Shown: positions 35,441 through 49,767 of the stretch, piece after piece | Layout of the letters: every line of letters begins with the position of its first letter | Numbering within the stretch: position 1 is the first letter of the stretch | DNA from: Neckera pumila | Taxonomy: Eukaryota; Streptophyta; Bryopsida; Hypnales; Neckeraceae | DNA: 64,000 bases | NCBI GenBank assembly: GCA_963969595.1 | Contig: OZ018414.1 | Coordinates: 20,505,660 to 20,569,659, forward strand | Direction: 5' to 3' | Notes under the pieces: generated by a model | Seen by the model: the letters and a program-made list of their open reading frames with translations, nothing else | What the model was told of the DNA's origin: nothing | The model's database searches: none | Program-made: the position numbers and the translations under genes

Positions 35441-38400
35441 TCTTATAAGGCGTTAGGAATTAGACACATCAAACTTCCACCACTTTGAGATGGACATTTT
35501 TTTGGCGTTATTTTGGCAAAAGACGTCATCTTTTGACAACTTTGGTAAAAATACAATTAGGAGTGAAGCTATTGAGCACCCTTCCTTTGATTAATACATA
35601 CCTCTATTGTTCACTAAGTGCAAATGGGAATTTTTCTTTGACGGATGGTTTTTAGGCCGGTTTAGGGTTTTAGTGGTAGAGAGCTTAAGAATAGCACTTC
35701 AATATGATTTGAGATTTAAAAATCATTAAAATTTAATTTAAAACATGAGTTAGAAATCTAATTATTCATTTGTTGTACTTTAAAGAATTAAATTTACAAA
35801 AATTATCAAAAAAAAATTATATAACTAAATGTACTTTCATTATTAAAAAAAAAAACATTTTTTGTTAATTGGATCAAGGGTGACATGAAGTCCTCACAAG
35901 CTTATGCGTTGCTTTGCAGAATTTGGGTTTGGAGGAAGTTGGAGTTAAGCTTAACAAGCAAAGGCCATTGAGGTGATTTTCTTGCTTGAGCCTTTTTCAT
36001 TTGTGCGAAGAACTTCATTTTGAGTAACCCTAATTGGTTTTTGAATAATCCTAATCTATACTCTAGTAGAACCCTTCACAAAGGAAACCTAATCTTTACT
36101 TTCATGCAGATATATATTTTTGAATCAAATGGGATTCTATTGCAAGACGATGTATTACAAAGTAGCCAAGTCCCAAAGGTTGGACAAACAAAGAAAAAGG
36201 AAAGTAAGGACAAACTAAGAAAACTGACAAGACTAAGGTGACTGTTCTACACGATATGATCACCAATTCTATAAGCTAATACCCTGAATTAAGTCCAAAA
36301 GGTAAAAAAATGAAGCCAAATCCTGCACGCTTATTAAGGTCTCTTTTATGGTTTTTGCTAGGAGTTGTAAATATTTTTGTTAAAATTTATGAGAACATTA
36401 AATTTTTTTTTTTCTATAATTTCAAAAGTGACTAAAAAATAAAAATATTTATTTGCTGTATATAAAGAATTAACATTACAAAGTCATAGAATTTGTAGTT
36501 TATTGTATAAAAAATCCTCTTCAACAAGTTGTAAATATTTTGAAATAGTAAGAATTCATGAAAACCTTAAATTGGCTTCTTTTTACTAAAATTTAAAATG
36601 TAAATAAAAAATACATTTATCCATTTGTTGTACTTAAAATTTATTTTTTTTATCAAAGTTATTGAATGTGTGTTTTAATATATGACAAAGATGAATGGGC
36701 AAATTGGTAGTATTTTAAATATTTAGGATTGATGAGATTATTATTGTTGAGTCTTATTCTTTATAATTTAGACCGTCAAAGAAAAATTGAATCAACTATC
36801 TGCCGTACTTTAAAGAAAACCAACTTATCAAAGTCATAGAAATTGGGTTTAATTTTTTTTAAGATATGATTGTATAAACGGTAAGTATTTTAAATGTTTT
36901 GGACTATAAGAATATGAAATTGTAGCTTAGTGGATAGGATGTGTGGGTTCTGGAAAATTAAATGCAAATTTGGACAGAAATTTTTTCGGTGGACGAGTAG
37001 ACATGGTATCATAAATTTTTGTAGACAGGATCACTGGTAGGAATTTGGTCTTTTATAACCTTTTTGTCCGGATTAACTTATCCATATCTTCTCATAATTT
37101 GTCTAAAACAATCGAAAGTGAATTGTTTAAGAACAACGTCCAAAATAACTCATCCAAAATGACTTGGTTTTGAAAAGATAAGCTGTTTTTGAACAAAATG
37201 AGTTTTATGTGACCAATTGAACAAGGATAAATTTTCTACTAGTACAAGACGGTATATGTTGAATTATAATTGGAAGCCGACATGTGTACAAATGTTGGCA
37301 GACAATAATATTATCTTTGGTAAAGCACAAAAATAGCAACATCCAAGTGGCTATATTTATGTCAGATGCGTCCTCGTTTGAATCCGCCAAACATCTAACG
37401 CCCAAATAACATTGAGGTTGCACAGGTCTTTAATTTCATGATTTTGGCTACACTGAGAAGCTTGGTTGAAGAACAACGCACTTCCACACCCTATTATTAT
37501 GGGGATTTGTACACTTCCATATGCAAAGACAATAGTCCTCAAACTTTGGAGAAAAGCCATATTGAATTTGACTAGAATTTTGCATAAAGAGGCATTTTTT
37601 GGGATTCAAAATATTTGACTTATTTTGATACTCACACATAGTTGGTTTTTATTTGTGACCCGTCAACCATGCCTTACAAACTATCGCACAATTTTCAACG
37701 CCAATAGAAGTTTGCGATTGCCAATTTGCGAGTTCAAATTCTTTACCATTAGCTAGGGCTTCTCTTTATTTTCCAAATGTCTTGGTGTTTCATTATTCCT
37801 TACTGCATATTGTAGTGATTGCGTATAGAGTTTTTCTATCACTATGAAAACCTTATCCTAGTCTGCCATGGCTAGTGGTAAACCATAGTAAGACTTAAGC
37901 AAGTATTAGGGTTAGCAACAATGTAATCGAAAACATGTCTAAATCACAAAATTCAAGTATGACACAAACCCCAAGGAAATTAAGACTTGTACACTTGAAT
38001 CAAAGAGAAGTGAGGCCAAAGGGTCAAAGAAGCAACATCATAGTGATGAAAGCATCTGGTCTGTGAGTCACACATGATTGTTGTCTAATTGCGAGAAGAA
38101 TAATGTTATAGCTTTTAAGTAAGCACTTAGAAGTAACCCTAAAAAAAATGTATCTAGAAGACACTTGCAAAGCATTTCTTCTTGTTTCTAGAATTGAATT
38201 AATGATCTTGAAATGTTAGATTACAAGTGCATGTTACCATATGCAATGCTCTTGTTACAAAACACAAGTTGCAATTAAATTTAAAATTTACAGCTATAAT
38301 TTATCTTGAATTTTTACAATCAACCTTTTTATTCTATTTTGAATTAACAATTCTTAACTTGGATCTAAAATTAATGTATGTGTGAGATATGACTAAGCAA

Positions 38401-41400
38401 AGAGCAACACAATATCTGTATTTCAAGGTTGCTTGCACTTTTGACAATATAACTTTGTCAAGATTTTGAGCCTTGTAATTCAAATTCTACTCTGCAAACA
38501 AGATCTAAAGACTTTAGATTTAAGTAAAGCCTCAAGTTAGGAAGAAATATGAAAATTTTCAAAGCAAAGTAATACTCTACTTTATTTGTCAGGAACACAA
38601 GAAATAAAAAACAAGAAGTACAATATATAGAAGAATAGCTATTACAAAAGCATATTACACTAGATTAATAACTGGACAAGCTATAAGGCAAGACAATACT
38701 AAAAGATTGCTCAAAAATTGGTGTTGGTAAGATTGAGGAATCCTTTGTCTTGCCTCCTTCTTATACTAGTAGTTGGAGTTCTTGAAAGAATCTTTGGCAG
38801 AACCTCTAAAAAACTATGGAAGCTTCTACAAAATACTAGAGGTATTAAGATATCTAAAAGGTCTAATGTCCATGACATCACCTCCCCTTTTAGCATCAAG
38901 TCTTTAGAGGAGTACAAGCAACCTTTATTTTACAACTGCAAGAAATCAAGAATATGACAAATAATTTTTGCATGATCATAGGCTGCTTGTTGGTCTCTTG
39001 ATAAAGAATAGACAAGGACAATCAAGCATTGATTGTGACCATAACTTTCCTTCCATAAGACAAAGTCTAAGATTTTACTCAATGTTGAGACCTTTAAAAT
39101 TTTCTTAAGAGATAACTTTTGGATCGTCAAATTTGAAACTTTCAGATTATTAAGGCTCAAGCGTCAAATTGAAGATTAGTATGCCATGGTTGATCAACAT
39201 AAGTTTGTTTTTGTTTTATTGAAGATTCACCTTCATCTTCAATTTGTAGTAATAAAGGATCTAACAATTGCAAAAGCTTGGTTCAAAAATTGTAACATAG
39301 AAAGCTCAAGATGGTCCTTAGATCTAAAGAATCTCTAAAAAATCTTTTGGTTAGACATATTAGAATTTGAACTAGTAAACTATCAAAAAACTAATAAGTT
39401 TAGATAGACAAAAATGCTACTCCCTCTATCTCAAAATAAATCTAGGATTTCTAAATATACTTGTCCCAAATTAAATTCGACATTGGCTCTTCACAACTTG
39501 ATGGACAACAATTGAAGCTAGTTCAAACACCCTAAAGCAAAAGAATCTGCAAATTTCATGCTCCAAAGACTGTATAGCAATTCAATCCCTACAAAGGAAA
39601 CTGAAATACAACTTCTAACCAACCAAAGGTGAAGAATTCATTCCAAAACTATATAGAAACTGCTACTAACAAATTTCTTGTAAGAATTTCCTTGAGCTAA
39701 ATCACAAGACATTGTTGAAATTGAATACAAAGGACATCAATGGACATCATTGCATGAACGTTGCTCAGAGAATGATCAAAACTAATACCACTGGAGCAGT
39801 TTCCAAAAGGGCAAAAATTTGTCACTTTCGCCACCTGTTTTCAACATGCGCTACTTCATTGTTGACTTCCATTCATTCACACCTATTGGACTTTAGTAGA
39901 AGCTACAATAACTATGAAATCCCTTGAAATAGGAGCAACTCACGCGTTAATCTAGCCATTTCGAGGAACCCCCGGATTTATTTTGGGACAAGGTTATAAT
40001 GTCTTCTTGTTCTTCGGCAACTTTTCTATCTCTATATATAGCTTTGGGATCAATGTAGAAGCTCCGTTAATAAATTATCATTGAACAGATTGTGGTTTAT
40101 TAGGATAAAGTTGATAAAAGTCCTATATCTTTTTGAGGCGCATTAACCACATTTATTGTTGGTTCCTATGTGCAATTATTAGTATTGTAGTCATCTCAAT
40201 ATATACAATATTTTAATTTGCCTCCTCTTTGTTGTAAATCAAACATTCTTTCTACTTTGTATTCTTTGTGCTTGTTAATTTTTATGCAAGGTGATGGCGG
40301 TGGTGGGGTTTTTTTTTGTATACTTGATTCCTTGTATGATTCTAAGAATGAAACGTGGAAAATTGATGTACCTTCATAAATGCTAGTAGCTTCAATTGAT
40401 AAGCAATCGGATTGATTTGCCGTTGAATATGAAATGGCTCCAATTTTTGATAGTCCAACTTGCTACACGGTCCATAATCTTGATGTTGCGCCAAAGTTTC
40501 TATATTTTGTCTTCTACTTGGAAAAAAAGTGATTTCTTTTTGAATTTTTCTACAAATGCTCAACTCTAGAAAGATGGACCAGTGACCATTGATTTGAAGC
40601 CTTAGTATCCATCATTTTTTTGGCTACCATTTTTCAACTAAATATGAATGAAAAAATTTATATTTACTTTTCAAAGATAAAATAATATGTCTGCTACAAG
40701 TCTTAAAAATTTATATATTTTTTCCAAAAAATTGGATTTATTGTGAATTATTTAAGAAAAAAAATGAAGAAAATTCATATCAAATACAAAATGCACTAAA
40801 GTAATCTAAAATTTTCATCACCAATGTATATTATAGTGCATAATATGATGGTATACATCAAAGTTAGCATGTTACACTAAAATTAGAAAATCAGTTAACT
40901 ATAATTATAGGTCCAAAATTCATATTGCTATAAAATATTGAAATTTTCAAAATTTTCAATTGGAATAGAAACTGCACTTGATAAGCTTCATTTCATTAGT
41001 TGAACCCAAATTCAAAAAATATAATTTATAGCTAAAATTCACATCAAAAGTAACTAGCACAAAATGGCCAAAATATCCTACAATAGAACTTCTAATCAAC
41101 AACACTCTCTAAAGCAACAAACCTCTCTAAAGTAATATTGATTGCCAATTCCAACATAGCTCGCATACAAACGTCATGAAAGCCAATAAACCCCCCTAAT
41201 GTAACAAATCTCTCTAATGTAATATATTAGATTGGTCCTAGTCTAGATCTTTGTAGTTCTACTATTCAAGGATGATCCATGGATTAAGCATCTTCTTCTT
41301 TAAAAAGTCAATAATACCATATTGAGGGAATTTGCAACACTATTCAGTAAAAATGTACTCAAGCAACTTCCAAAAAAATATTGAATGAGATTTTTTTTTT

Positions 41401-42303
41401 CCATCCTAGAGTCTCAAGAGAAGTCATCCATCAGACCACTCTGGTCTGCAGTGATGTTCCAGGGTTAAGTTGATCCTACCTTTAACATGATGTTAAATTA
41501 AACATCATCATTCAAGGCATAGAGTTTGGAGAAACTGTTGTGTTGTATGGAAACTGATAACTATCAGTTGAAAATGAAATGGGAAATTTGATTGTAAACA
41601 TTCTACATAGCACTCTGTAAAAACAAAACAAGTACAAGGGCACTTGTTTTTACAAGCTCTCTGTGCTCAAATGCAGGTTGGCTCAAAAACTAGAATATCT
41701 GACCCACGAATTGTCACCACTATTATTTTTTCTTGAGCACCACATTTAAAAGTCCTCCCCATATTGACGGAGCACCTACACTAAAGAGGGCAACGCTTAC
41801 TGAATCAACCATTTTCTATTCTAAAATTGATGTAAAGCAAATTCAATAATGTAGAATGGTGCAAGATTGACACACTTAAAACATGTCACTCCGAATTCAC
41901 GAATCAAACATAAGTGCCAATATTAATCCCTTATGGTTACAGGGTCAATTGTCGCAACTCGAATACCCTCACAATGAACTTCAATTGATCTGAAACCTTT
42001 GCCTACCAATCGTCTACTGCAGACACTACAATGTACATTTCCACAAGCACATCCTTATGGTACTGAAATGAAACTTACGTAATCCCTGCAGGAGTAGATA
42101 CCTGCAATCCTTGTGAAAATAAGAAAATACTTCATTTCATTCCACTAATTCTATGGTTCATTTCTTTAGAGTCTAGGCATTCTAATCATTTGAACTGTGC
42201 AAAGCAAGACGAAATCAAATGGGAAACAGAGACCTGCGCCAGAACATGACGCAAAGTCTTCTTTTCTGCTTCAGACTCTGCTTTGATTACACCCAGATCT
42301 GCA
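35441..42303. other. Long AT-rich interval without a recognised gene
   Basis: No coding motif, RNA gene or clear transposon end was found. The phrase GTAGCTTAGTGGATAGGATG (about 36926) resembles a tRNA A-box region but lacks a B box at the right distance. The sequence near 38700-38960 (GACATCACCTCCCCTTTTAG) has the feel of retrotransposon LTR or leader sequence, but no primer-binding site, polypurine tract or paired LTR was identified. Confidence 0.35.
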
Positions 42304-45300
42304 TCACCCTGCCACATGACCTGCATAAATTGTGCCAGCTTCGCTCCAGCCTGCAAAGAGATCTGAATCATAGCACTGCCAGAGTACCATAGTGACGTAA
42401 GAACGAGGAAGGATTGGCATGGCAGCTGAACAGATTAAATATACGAAAACAAATGAATTTCTGCTCAACCACAAGCACATAAACAATCAAAATGCAATCT
42501 GTAAAACGGTATTTCGTCCATTAGGTCACTACTTTGTCGCTGGTGTGGCTCCAAGAACTTGGCGAAGGCTACCAATTCTGGCGAATGTTGCCCAGACTAG
42601 AAAAGATATATGGGAAGACAGGACCGTACTTTGTCAAAACCTAGCCACCTTGAGTCGCCTCGAAATGCAAAGACTGCTGTATTGCTCCCGCCAGTTTTTT
42701 CTCTATTCCAAGGGCCACAAACAACCTGCTTGATACACGAATATTAGGGAATGCAATAAAAAACGTGGAATAAGCATGAGAACATAAATCCTTGAGCACA
42801 TATGGCTCAGAAGCATGTGCAATGCATTTGTCCTTATTCCTCAGCTCAAATGGCCTTAAATAAGCTCCATACACAACATTCCAACAATATTTGCCTCTCA
42901 AAAAAAGATAAGTACCTCATAGTCTAATCCATGAACATACAGAAGACCAGGATCCACTGCCGAAAATGATAACCCAGTGACCTGCACAGTAGAAACAGAA
43001 GAACTTTAGAATCATGATAAATATTATCCACCTAAGTTCTTTCTGGCGATTGCAAACGTTAATAAATCTGTCAATGCTACTATCAAATACTTAGTAAAGC
43101 AAGCAAGTGCCTACCTCGTACTTTAAGCAACTAGTCCATCGCGACCTTGGAGTCCACCTGTCAGAATACAAGAAAATATTCAGAAGCAATCCTCTCATGA
43201 TCAGGAAACAAACCTTGTCACTCTAGTTTGAAAATACTTGGAACCGATAACTGATTAATAAAGCCACATGCCGAAGCCTGTAAGGAGCAGGGTGACTCAC
43301 TTCAGGGGATCCATAACAAGGACTACACGCTCAGCACCACCTATGGCAACCAGTCCCTCTGATGAGCAAGCAACGGCATTCAAGCACTCCCCAGAGAATG
43401 CACCCAACATTCGTTGAACACATCCACCTCGCTCACCTTGCCTCAGGTCCCAAATACTCAACTGCAAAGTTAGGAGAACAGTGAGTGGACGTAATAAAGC
43501 AAGAGTAGCACCAAGCCGTTCATTCATTCATTCACCACTTCCATTCGGTACATTGAGTATTAATTTATATCCAAGAGGTCCTCTGAACCGTTCAACTTAA
43601 CACAATGTGGAGGGTTTTGCGATAGACCTGGGGTCCTTCTGTAACAGCTAGCATTGAGCCATTATCAAATAATGGTCCGTTCAGGAAGGTTAAAGAAGTA
43701 GGATGCTGCAATCTGACACCATCAACCTAGTCGTCAGAAATTTTAATCAGAGTTCAATGTTTAGCAAGTGAGAGAGTTCTCCACCCTAACATTGTTTAGT
43801 AGTGGCACGGCCTCTTTGACAAGAGTGCCAACTAAGAGTTAATTAGAGCAAACTCATGCCAAATCAAGCAAATCAAGAAAAAGTAAATCTCGGAAATACT
43901 TTCACATATGAAGACAATGGCTCATTGGCTTTAAGAGCTCTCACTTGGTCAAATACATCTCAAATTTCGCAAAACAAGTTATCAGGGATTTCTATTCATA
44001 CCAATTTAGAGGGTGATCAACAAGGGTTCTCTAGAATGATATGCCACTCAGCAAGAAGAATGACAGTTTGGCAGAGATCCAAAATTAGTCTTGCGGACAG
44101 ATATACTAAAATGTAAGCATATCATGAACTAACCGTCAGAAGTAACAATAGCTTACCACACTTACGTGCGTAGTGTGCGAACATAAATGTCCTTATCGTA
44201 AAGATCCACCGACTTTGCCAAGCCACGTCCAACTGCTGCCTGCTTATAAGATTAGAGCATTTCATCTACTTGAGACAGTCTACAAGACTGACGGCGATCA
44301 ATTTTTAGGTAAGCTCTGAGAAGTGTCTTATAAAGGGCGAAAATCCAATCGATAACTACTACCGTACTCTGCTGCACATCAATGGTGAATTCCGCTAGAA
44401 AAAAGTAGTCGTAAACTCCTAAGTGCACTCGTGGTGCGTGAAGATAACTTGACTTATTCTAGAGTCTATCACAAGTTAACTAGATGTTTTCAGAGCATGC
44501 ACAACCCTAGAATGGAAAGGTTTAGGCATCATGTACCAGAGTTGGCTGGTGACGGCTAAAGACGATACCAGCCCACCAGCCCTCACCAACCCCTGCGTCC
44601 TCTGGTCCTGCTGAATACGAAGATCCTGCAAAAGTGCACACTAAATAAAAAAGAATTCTGTGCTGTTTGACCCTAGCTCGTTTGTTGAACAATCAGTGGA
44701 CTCTTGCATGGAAAGATCAACCACCATCCAGAGTTATCCAATGTTATTGAAACTGCAAAATAGAGCATACGGTAGGGAACCCAAGCCCATGGCTTTCAGC
44801 TGCTCTATGTGATTTTCCACTATTAGAATGGATTTGCTTTTTTGGATGGCACTTGTCCCATTTTCAAGAGGATTCCAACACACTAAAGTATGTATTATTG
44901 GATACAGTATGAATTGTTGAAGTACGAAGGATTAGAGTCTCAATCATGAGCCTAGGCTATCCTTGAACCCGAAATATTGCATCCGCAATGTATCTCAAGG
45001 AAGAACCATTGACTGTGCTAGAACCTAAACAATCTCATTTCATACAAGTCACCTGTTTAGATGACACTTGCATAGTAAAGGGGTGACTTTTCAACTTACG
45101 GGATAGGGACTACCAGGCAAATGGTCCTACCCTTATATACAAGAAGCAAGAGGGAGAAAAGCAAAAAAGAGAAGAGAAGAAAATGGGTTCGCTCAATCGT
45201 CGTACCTTGAATATCAGAGTTCAAGGACGTCACAACAAGGCGGCCATATGCGTCAACTGAACCCAGGAGGAAACCTTCGTCACCTGATATAGTCAAAATT

Positions 45301-46832
45301 TCAAATTTCATTTCCAAGTCTTAGTAAACTTCAACATAACCAACCCATGTCTTACATGCCCAGCACGTTGCAAGCATAGTAACGCTTTGAAATGCAAGTG
45401 ACACAAAATCTTTATCATTCTCCATGTCGTGTCAGAAGAACACTTTTGACTGCAAACTTACGTGGAGAAGGAGTGAGCGCAATGCCCTGTATCTCAGCCC
45501 GATGTGGACATTGTTCAACTTGCCAGCCACCTGCTACCTGGAGAGGACACATAAAGTTGAAATACACCTCAGAGTCATAACAGAGTAAGAAGCCTCGTGC
45601 GGTACCATGCATCCTCCACAGTTGATGGACTCAATACATAAGGAAACAAAGAAAACCACGTCCACATGGATACACTATAGACGAAAATAGATGGACATCA
45701 AACGATAACTTCCTGCCATACCAGATTCCTTTCTAAAATGATTTGGTTAGCTCACAATCTACGTCATCGAAAAAGAACAGAAATTCCTCACCTCGGAATC
45801 CGCAGGAATCAGCAATCCTTCCTTGCCGAAATCAACGCCAGGCTCCTTCAAATCCATCTACACATAGGATTCCAGAAAGCTCTCAGATACTAACACAGTA
45901 TCCGGATTCAAAGTCTCAGTTGTTCAATAATGAAAGCGTTCGACAGCATCATCGTCCTTGAAGTTCTCTTAACTCAAAATGTCATGGAATAAACCCCTAA
46001 AGGACGGATGTTATGCCTTTTCAAAGTTTTAGGGCAAAAACTATATATATCCATTACAACACATGGCTAAGAAAATCTGAAAATTTTACCAAACGTGCAT
46101 ACTTTCATTAAAAACGTCAATCGTGACAACAATTGTGACAACAATTTATTTTACGGAGTATAATAGTAAATTCAATAATAGAGGGAACCTGTAACCATGC
46201 TAGAATCCAACTCAACTTGCAATTGCAACTTTTTCTACTCGCACAATGTCAATCGCAGATGAAAATTCCTAATTCTGAAGATTTTACAAAGGGTTTAGTG
46301 TATCACAGTCTCTTAGTTAAAAATAGAATGTCCTCACAGAAACAAATTAGACTACCTATAATCCTCATGTAAAAATTCAAGACCTAACTTAGCCTTATCA
46401 GTTATTGGAGAGCCAGTTATACAACCAAATGCATTGACAATTGAGGACGATAATGGGACTGCATCGGCCTTACCTTGATACAAAAGACATCCACACCAGA
46501 AGCGATGTAAATGTTACACCCCGTGCCATTCTCTACAAACTGGCCATCACATTCACACACACCAGCAGGATTACACTTAATTGGAAAAATACTCACAATC
46601 ACAATTCACAGCACAAATGTATCCCGAAAACTCCTCAAAAGGATACGGAGTAGAGTTACACACAAATTACTACAACCAGAGAATTGTAAATTGTAAATTG
46701 TAGTCATAGCCTACAAAATTCACGAATACTCACATGAGTGGCCACGCGATGAGAATGCGTCGCGGCGGGCGACGCGTCAGGCAAAAGATTGGGCGGGACC
46801 GTCACTCTCTGCAGCGTCTGCACACGCACCAT
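42304..46832 (-). CDS. WD40-repeat-like protein, 13 exons
   Basis: Inferred exons (minus): 46832-46734, 46539-46474, 45857-45792, 45537-45462, 45283-45206, 44625-44537, 44239-44166, 43712-43628, 43461-43301, 43157-43115, 42981-42916, 42725-42641 and 42350-42304. All junctions are GT/AG and the frame stays open, giving 344 aa. WD-like blades show as IASGVDVFCIK (residues ~45-55), LLGSVDAYGRLVV, GEGWWAGIVFSRHQPTL, LSIWDLR (~212-218), VAIGGAERVVLVMDPLK and VTGLSFSAVDPGLLYVHGLDYE. Near the C-terminus are FRGDSRWLGW and EAGTIYAGHVAG. It is shorter than many WD40 proteins, and only about one canonical WD dipeptide remains. I do not recognise the orthologue, so no specific role is claimed; WD40 propellers act as protein-interaction scaffolds. 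Exon 2's acceptor and exon 12's donor are the least certain. Intron 2 holds a possible F1 end at 45990. Confidence 0.75.
45990..46060 (+). mobile_element. F1-like terminus inside intron 2 of the WD40 gene
   Basis: TAAACCCCTAAAGGACGGAT matches the F1 left end with the border TTAA mutated. The following sequence is not clearly F1 and no right end was found. It is a relic or a chance 15-base match. Confidence 0.35.
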
Positions 46833-47547
46833 AGCTTCACCCTAAATGCAAAAAAACAGCAGCAAATTGCAATGCAACGATGGTAGAACGGCCGGACATC
46901 GAAGAGAGAGCCTGTGGGGGTTTATCTGCAAGGGGTTTGACATGAGACTTAAACCCTAAGTCAGGGTTTAAGCACTACAGTATTGGTCATCGAACGAAAA
47001 AAAGCTCATTCATAGAGGGCAGCATTTACACTCTGACCTCTGTAATGTCACCAGCATAGCTACCTATGATTGTACGGAGTTCCAGAACATTGTGACAAAT
47101 GTGTGTAAAATGTGGCTTGAATGACGAATTTGTTGAGTGGTCGGCCAGAAGTTCATGTAGGCAAAACACCGTGTTCAATTTTTTTTTTTTTTTTTGACAC
47201 AAATGAAAGAAAATTCTTTGCAAACCGTGTCCAAAATTTGAGGAGTAGATCACTTGTACGTCCCACTTGTGCAACTTGCAATTATAATGTTCAATAAATG
47301 GCAAGTCTCCTAGTGTACAAAAGTAAAAAGAATCTCATCACTGATGATGTCTATTTTGAAGATGAATACTAGCATTCCCCAAAGTTGCAAAAGGAAGGCA
47401 AATATTGTACTCCATGCCATGCCATATTAGGAGTATCTTTTTGACATGCCAAAGAAAGCATTTTGGACATTTGTTGTTCACTTTTTGTACACCAAACATG
47501 GCAGTGGACTTGATAGTTGGACCATTGGAGAATTACTTATGAATTTC
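46833..47547. other. WD40 gene upstream region and spacer
   Basis: 46833-46960 probably holds the promoter and 5' UTR; the sequence around exon 1 is CpG-rich. The rest is AT-rich with a T-run near 47180 and no recognised gene. Confidence 0.4.
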
Positions 47548-48460
47548 TTAACCCATGAAGGCCCAAGGCGTTTTTTCTGACAAAAAACACTCAAAACTGC
47601 CATTTCTATAGCAAAGAGTAAAAAAAATTGAATTTTTTTTTTTTTTTTTTGCACATCTAACCGTAGGATCTTACACCTAACTAGTATGAAAATGTGTGGA
47701 AAAAATTTCAGAATTTTTGACCGCATAGATTGCAAGATATATGCGTTTAAAGTGAAAAAAACAAGTTTTTCAGCACATTGTGGGATTAGATTTTATGACT
47801 TTGAACATTTTTAACTTAAATTTTTTGCACTACAAAGTTTTGAGCTTTAAATCTTTATAGTAGAAAACTGAGTCTTTGAGAATCTAGGGCGAAAAAAATC
47901 CAAAAAAACTTAATTTTCATTACTAAAAAAATTATTAAGTAGAAGTAGGTATGAGATAGAAGGAAAATCTAAAATATTAATATCTTTTATATGGAATGAA
48001 AAAGCACTAACCCCAATGGGTGTGATTGTTCTAGCAAAAAAACTAAACCTCGTGGAACTTTCTTTTTTGAAAAATTGTTAAAACTACATTCAGAAATGAA
48101 TCCTACAAGTTATTTTTTTCAGGAAGATGCTCTAAGTGCCTGGAAAACAAGATTGTCATAACTTTCTCATAACAAATCCAAATGAAATGAATCAAAGCTT
48201 TCCAAATAGACAAAAATATAATCTATAAGAAAGAAAAAAAATTTTAATTTTAAATTTGTTTTGTTGCCTCCCGTCACCTGTTTTGAGCTTATTTGGGCAT
48301 AACTTTTTTTTATTGAAAAAAAAAATTATATTCCCAAGAAGCTTAGCAGTTTTTCTATCTTCTAAAAAAGTTTTAGAAAATCACAACAAATTTCAACCTA
48401 TAGGTACCTGCTCAAAATCCCATTTGTCCCCCGACGGGACAATGGACCTTCAAGGGTTAA
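47548..48460 (+). mobile_element. F1 TTAA-bounded MITE, complete copy (913 bp)
   Basis: It begins TTAACCCATGAAGGCCCAAG and ends GACCTTCAAGGGTTAA. It aligns along its whole length with 651-1558 and 8854-9789, with the right-end palindrome at 48424-48442. Terminal mutations show it is old. Confidence 0.8.
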
Positions 48461-49767
48461 ATTGAAAATTTTGATCAATAAAATTGTGTGCCTTGGAAGT
48501 GGCCCTACAAGAAAGAGAATAATATTGCCCTATGTAATATATTTGCCTCAGAGATATTTTCCCAACTTAATCAGCTTATAGATGAATGTTGATCATAATG
48601 TGTTTTTTGTAGATGTTGCATTATGACTGATATTAGAGTGATGTATTGATAAAGTTTTGAAAAGTATATGACAACTTGTGATTCTTTTGAAACCTATTGC
48701 TTTTCCATTTTTTACTCTCACCAAATTTGTCGTTTGTCATTCTATAGTAGAAATTTTTGTTAAGAGCATCTTTAGTTTTGATATTGTGTTTTATTTTAGA
48801 CTTCCTATGATCAGTACATGTAATATTCAATAGAGCAAATCCCATCGTTTGGCACTATTTGAATTTTGTAAACTTAATTTATTTTTTGATCGAAACATCA
48901 CAATTATCAACTACATAGCATAGAGGTCAAACGTTGGAAATGAATTTATTCAACTTTTAAAGTTGTTTGGGATATAAAATCAAATGTATCCTTTCATACT
49001 TGCAAATCTAGACTTTTCAACAAAATGCACAATGTGCACAATGTAGACAAAGTGCACTAATCTTGGAATCTTTTTATAAGAGTTTGGTGACCATACAACA
49101 CATTTGCTTCAGTGATGAATGTTATTAAATGCACTAAGAAATTGTCTATTATAATGCTAATGGTTTCTTAAAAATGTGCACTATGCTCTACTACCGTAAT
49201 TAAAAAAATACCATCCAAATGTCCAAGTCAAACCTTTGTAAAAAAAATTCAATAGACACACAAAGTTATAATACTTTAAATTCAAATAATAATAAAATTG
49301 GGTTCATTTTAGAGTTAATCATAAAGATTATCCCCAATTGTAACAGTGGTGTCAAAGGAAGGTTTAATCAAAAATAGTAAAAACAAAACACAACACCACT
49401 CAAACTCTACCTTACCTTTAGTTTTGGTGCTCCAAGGAGATTCATCCTGTGTTTTTCTCAAACTCCGGCTCCTTCATCCGGCATTGCACACATAACATTC
49501 ATTAGCATTCAGTAAGACTGCCTTTTACTCTCCGGAGTCCTCATCCTCGAATTTCATCCACATATTATTACTGTAAGCTTCAGAACCGAGACAATGGCAA
49601 TACATTTATGGTACGCTCCATTTTTTTGGCTAATTCTAGGACAAAATATACAAACAACAACTAATTATAAAGATAGATGGTTTGTCAAAACCTAAAGAAT
49701 CCATTGAGTATTATACCAATGAAACCATTTGCCACTAATAACTTATTTTGAGTTTTTTGTAGGAAAG
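48461..49767. other. AT-rich spacer
   Basis: No gene or repeat end was recognised. Confidence 0.4.

Noticed and set aside
36915..36960. tRNA gene at TAGCTTAGTGGATAGG
   Set aside because: A-box-like start only; no B box, acceptor stem or anticodon arm could be formed.
38700..38960. LTR retrotransposon
   Set aside because: No paired LTR, primer-binding site or gag/pol motif was found, only a suggestive phrase.
42304..46832. Identification of the WD40-like gene as WDR73 or another named factor
   Set aside because: Residue patterns did not match what I know of WDR73, and no other named orthologue could be supported; left unnamed.
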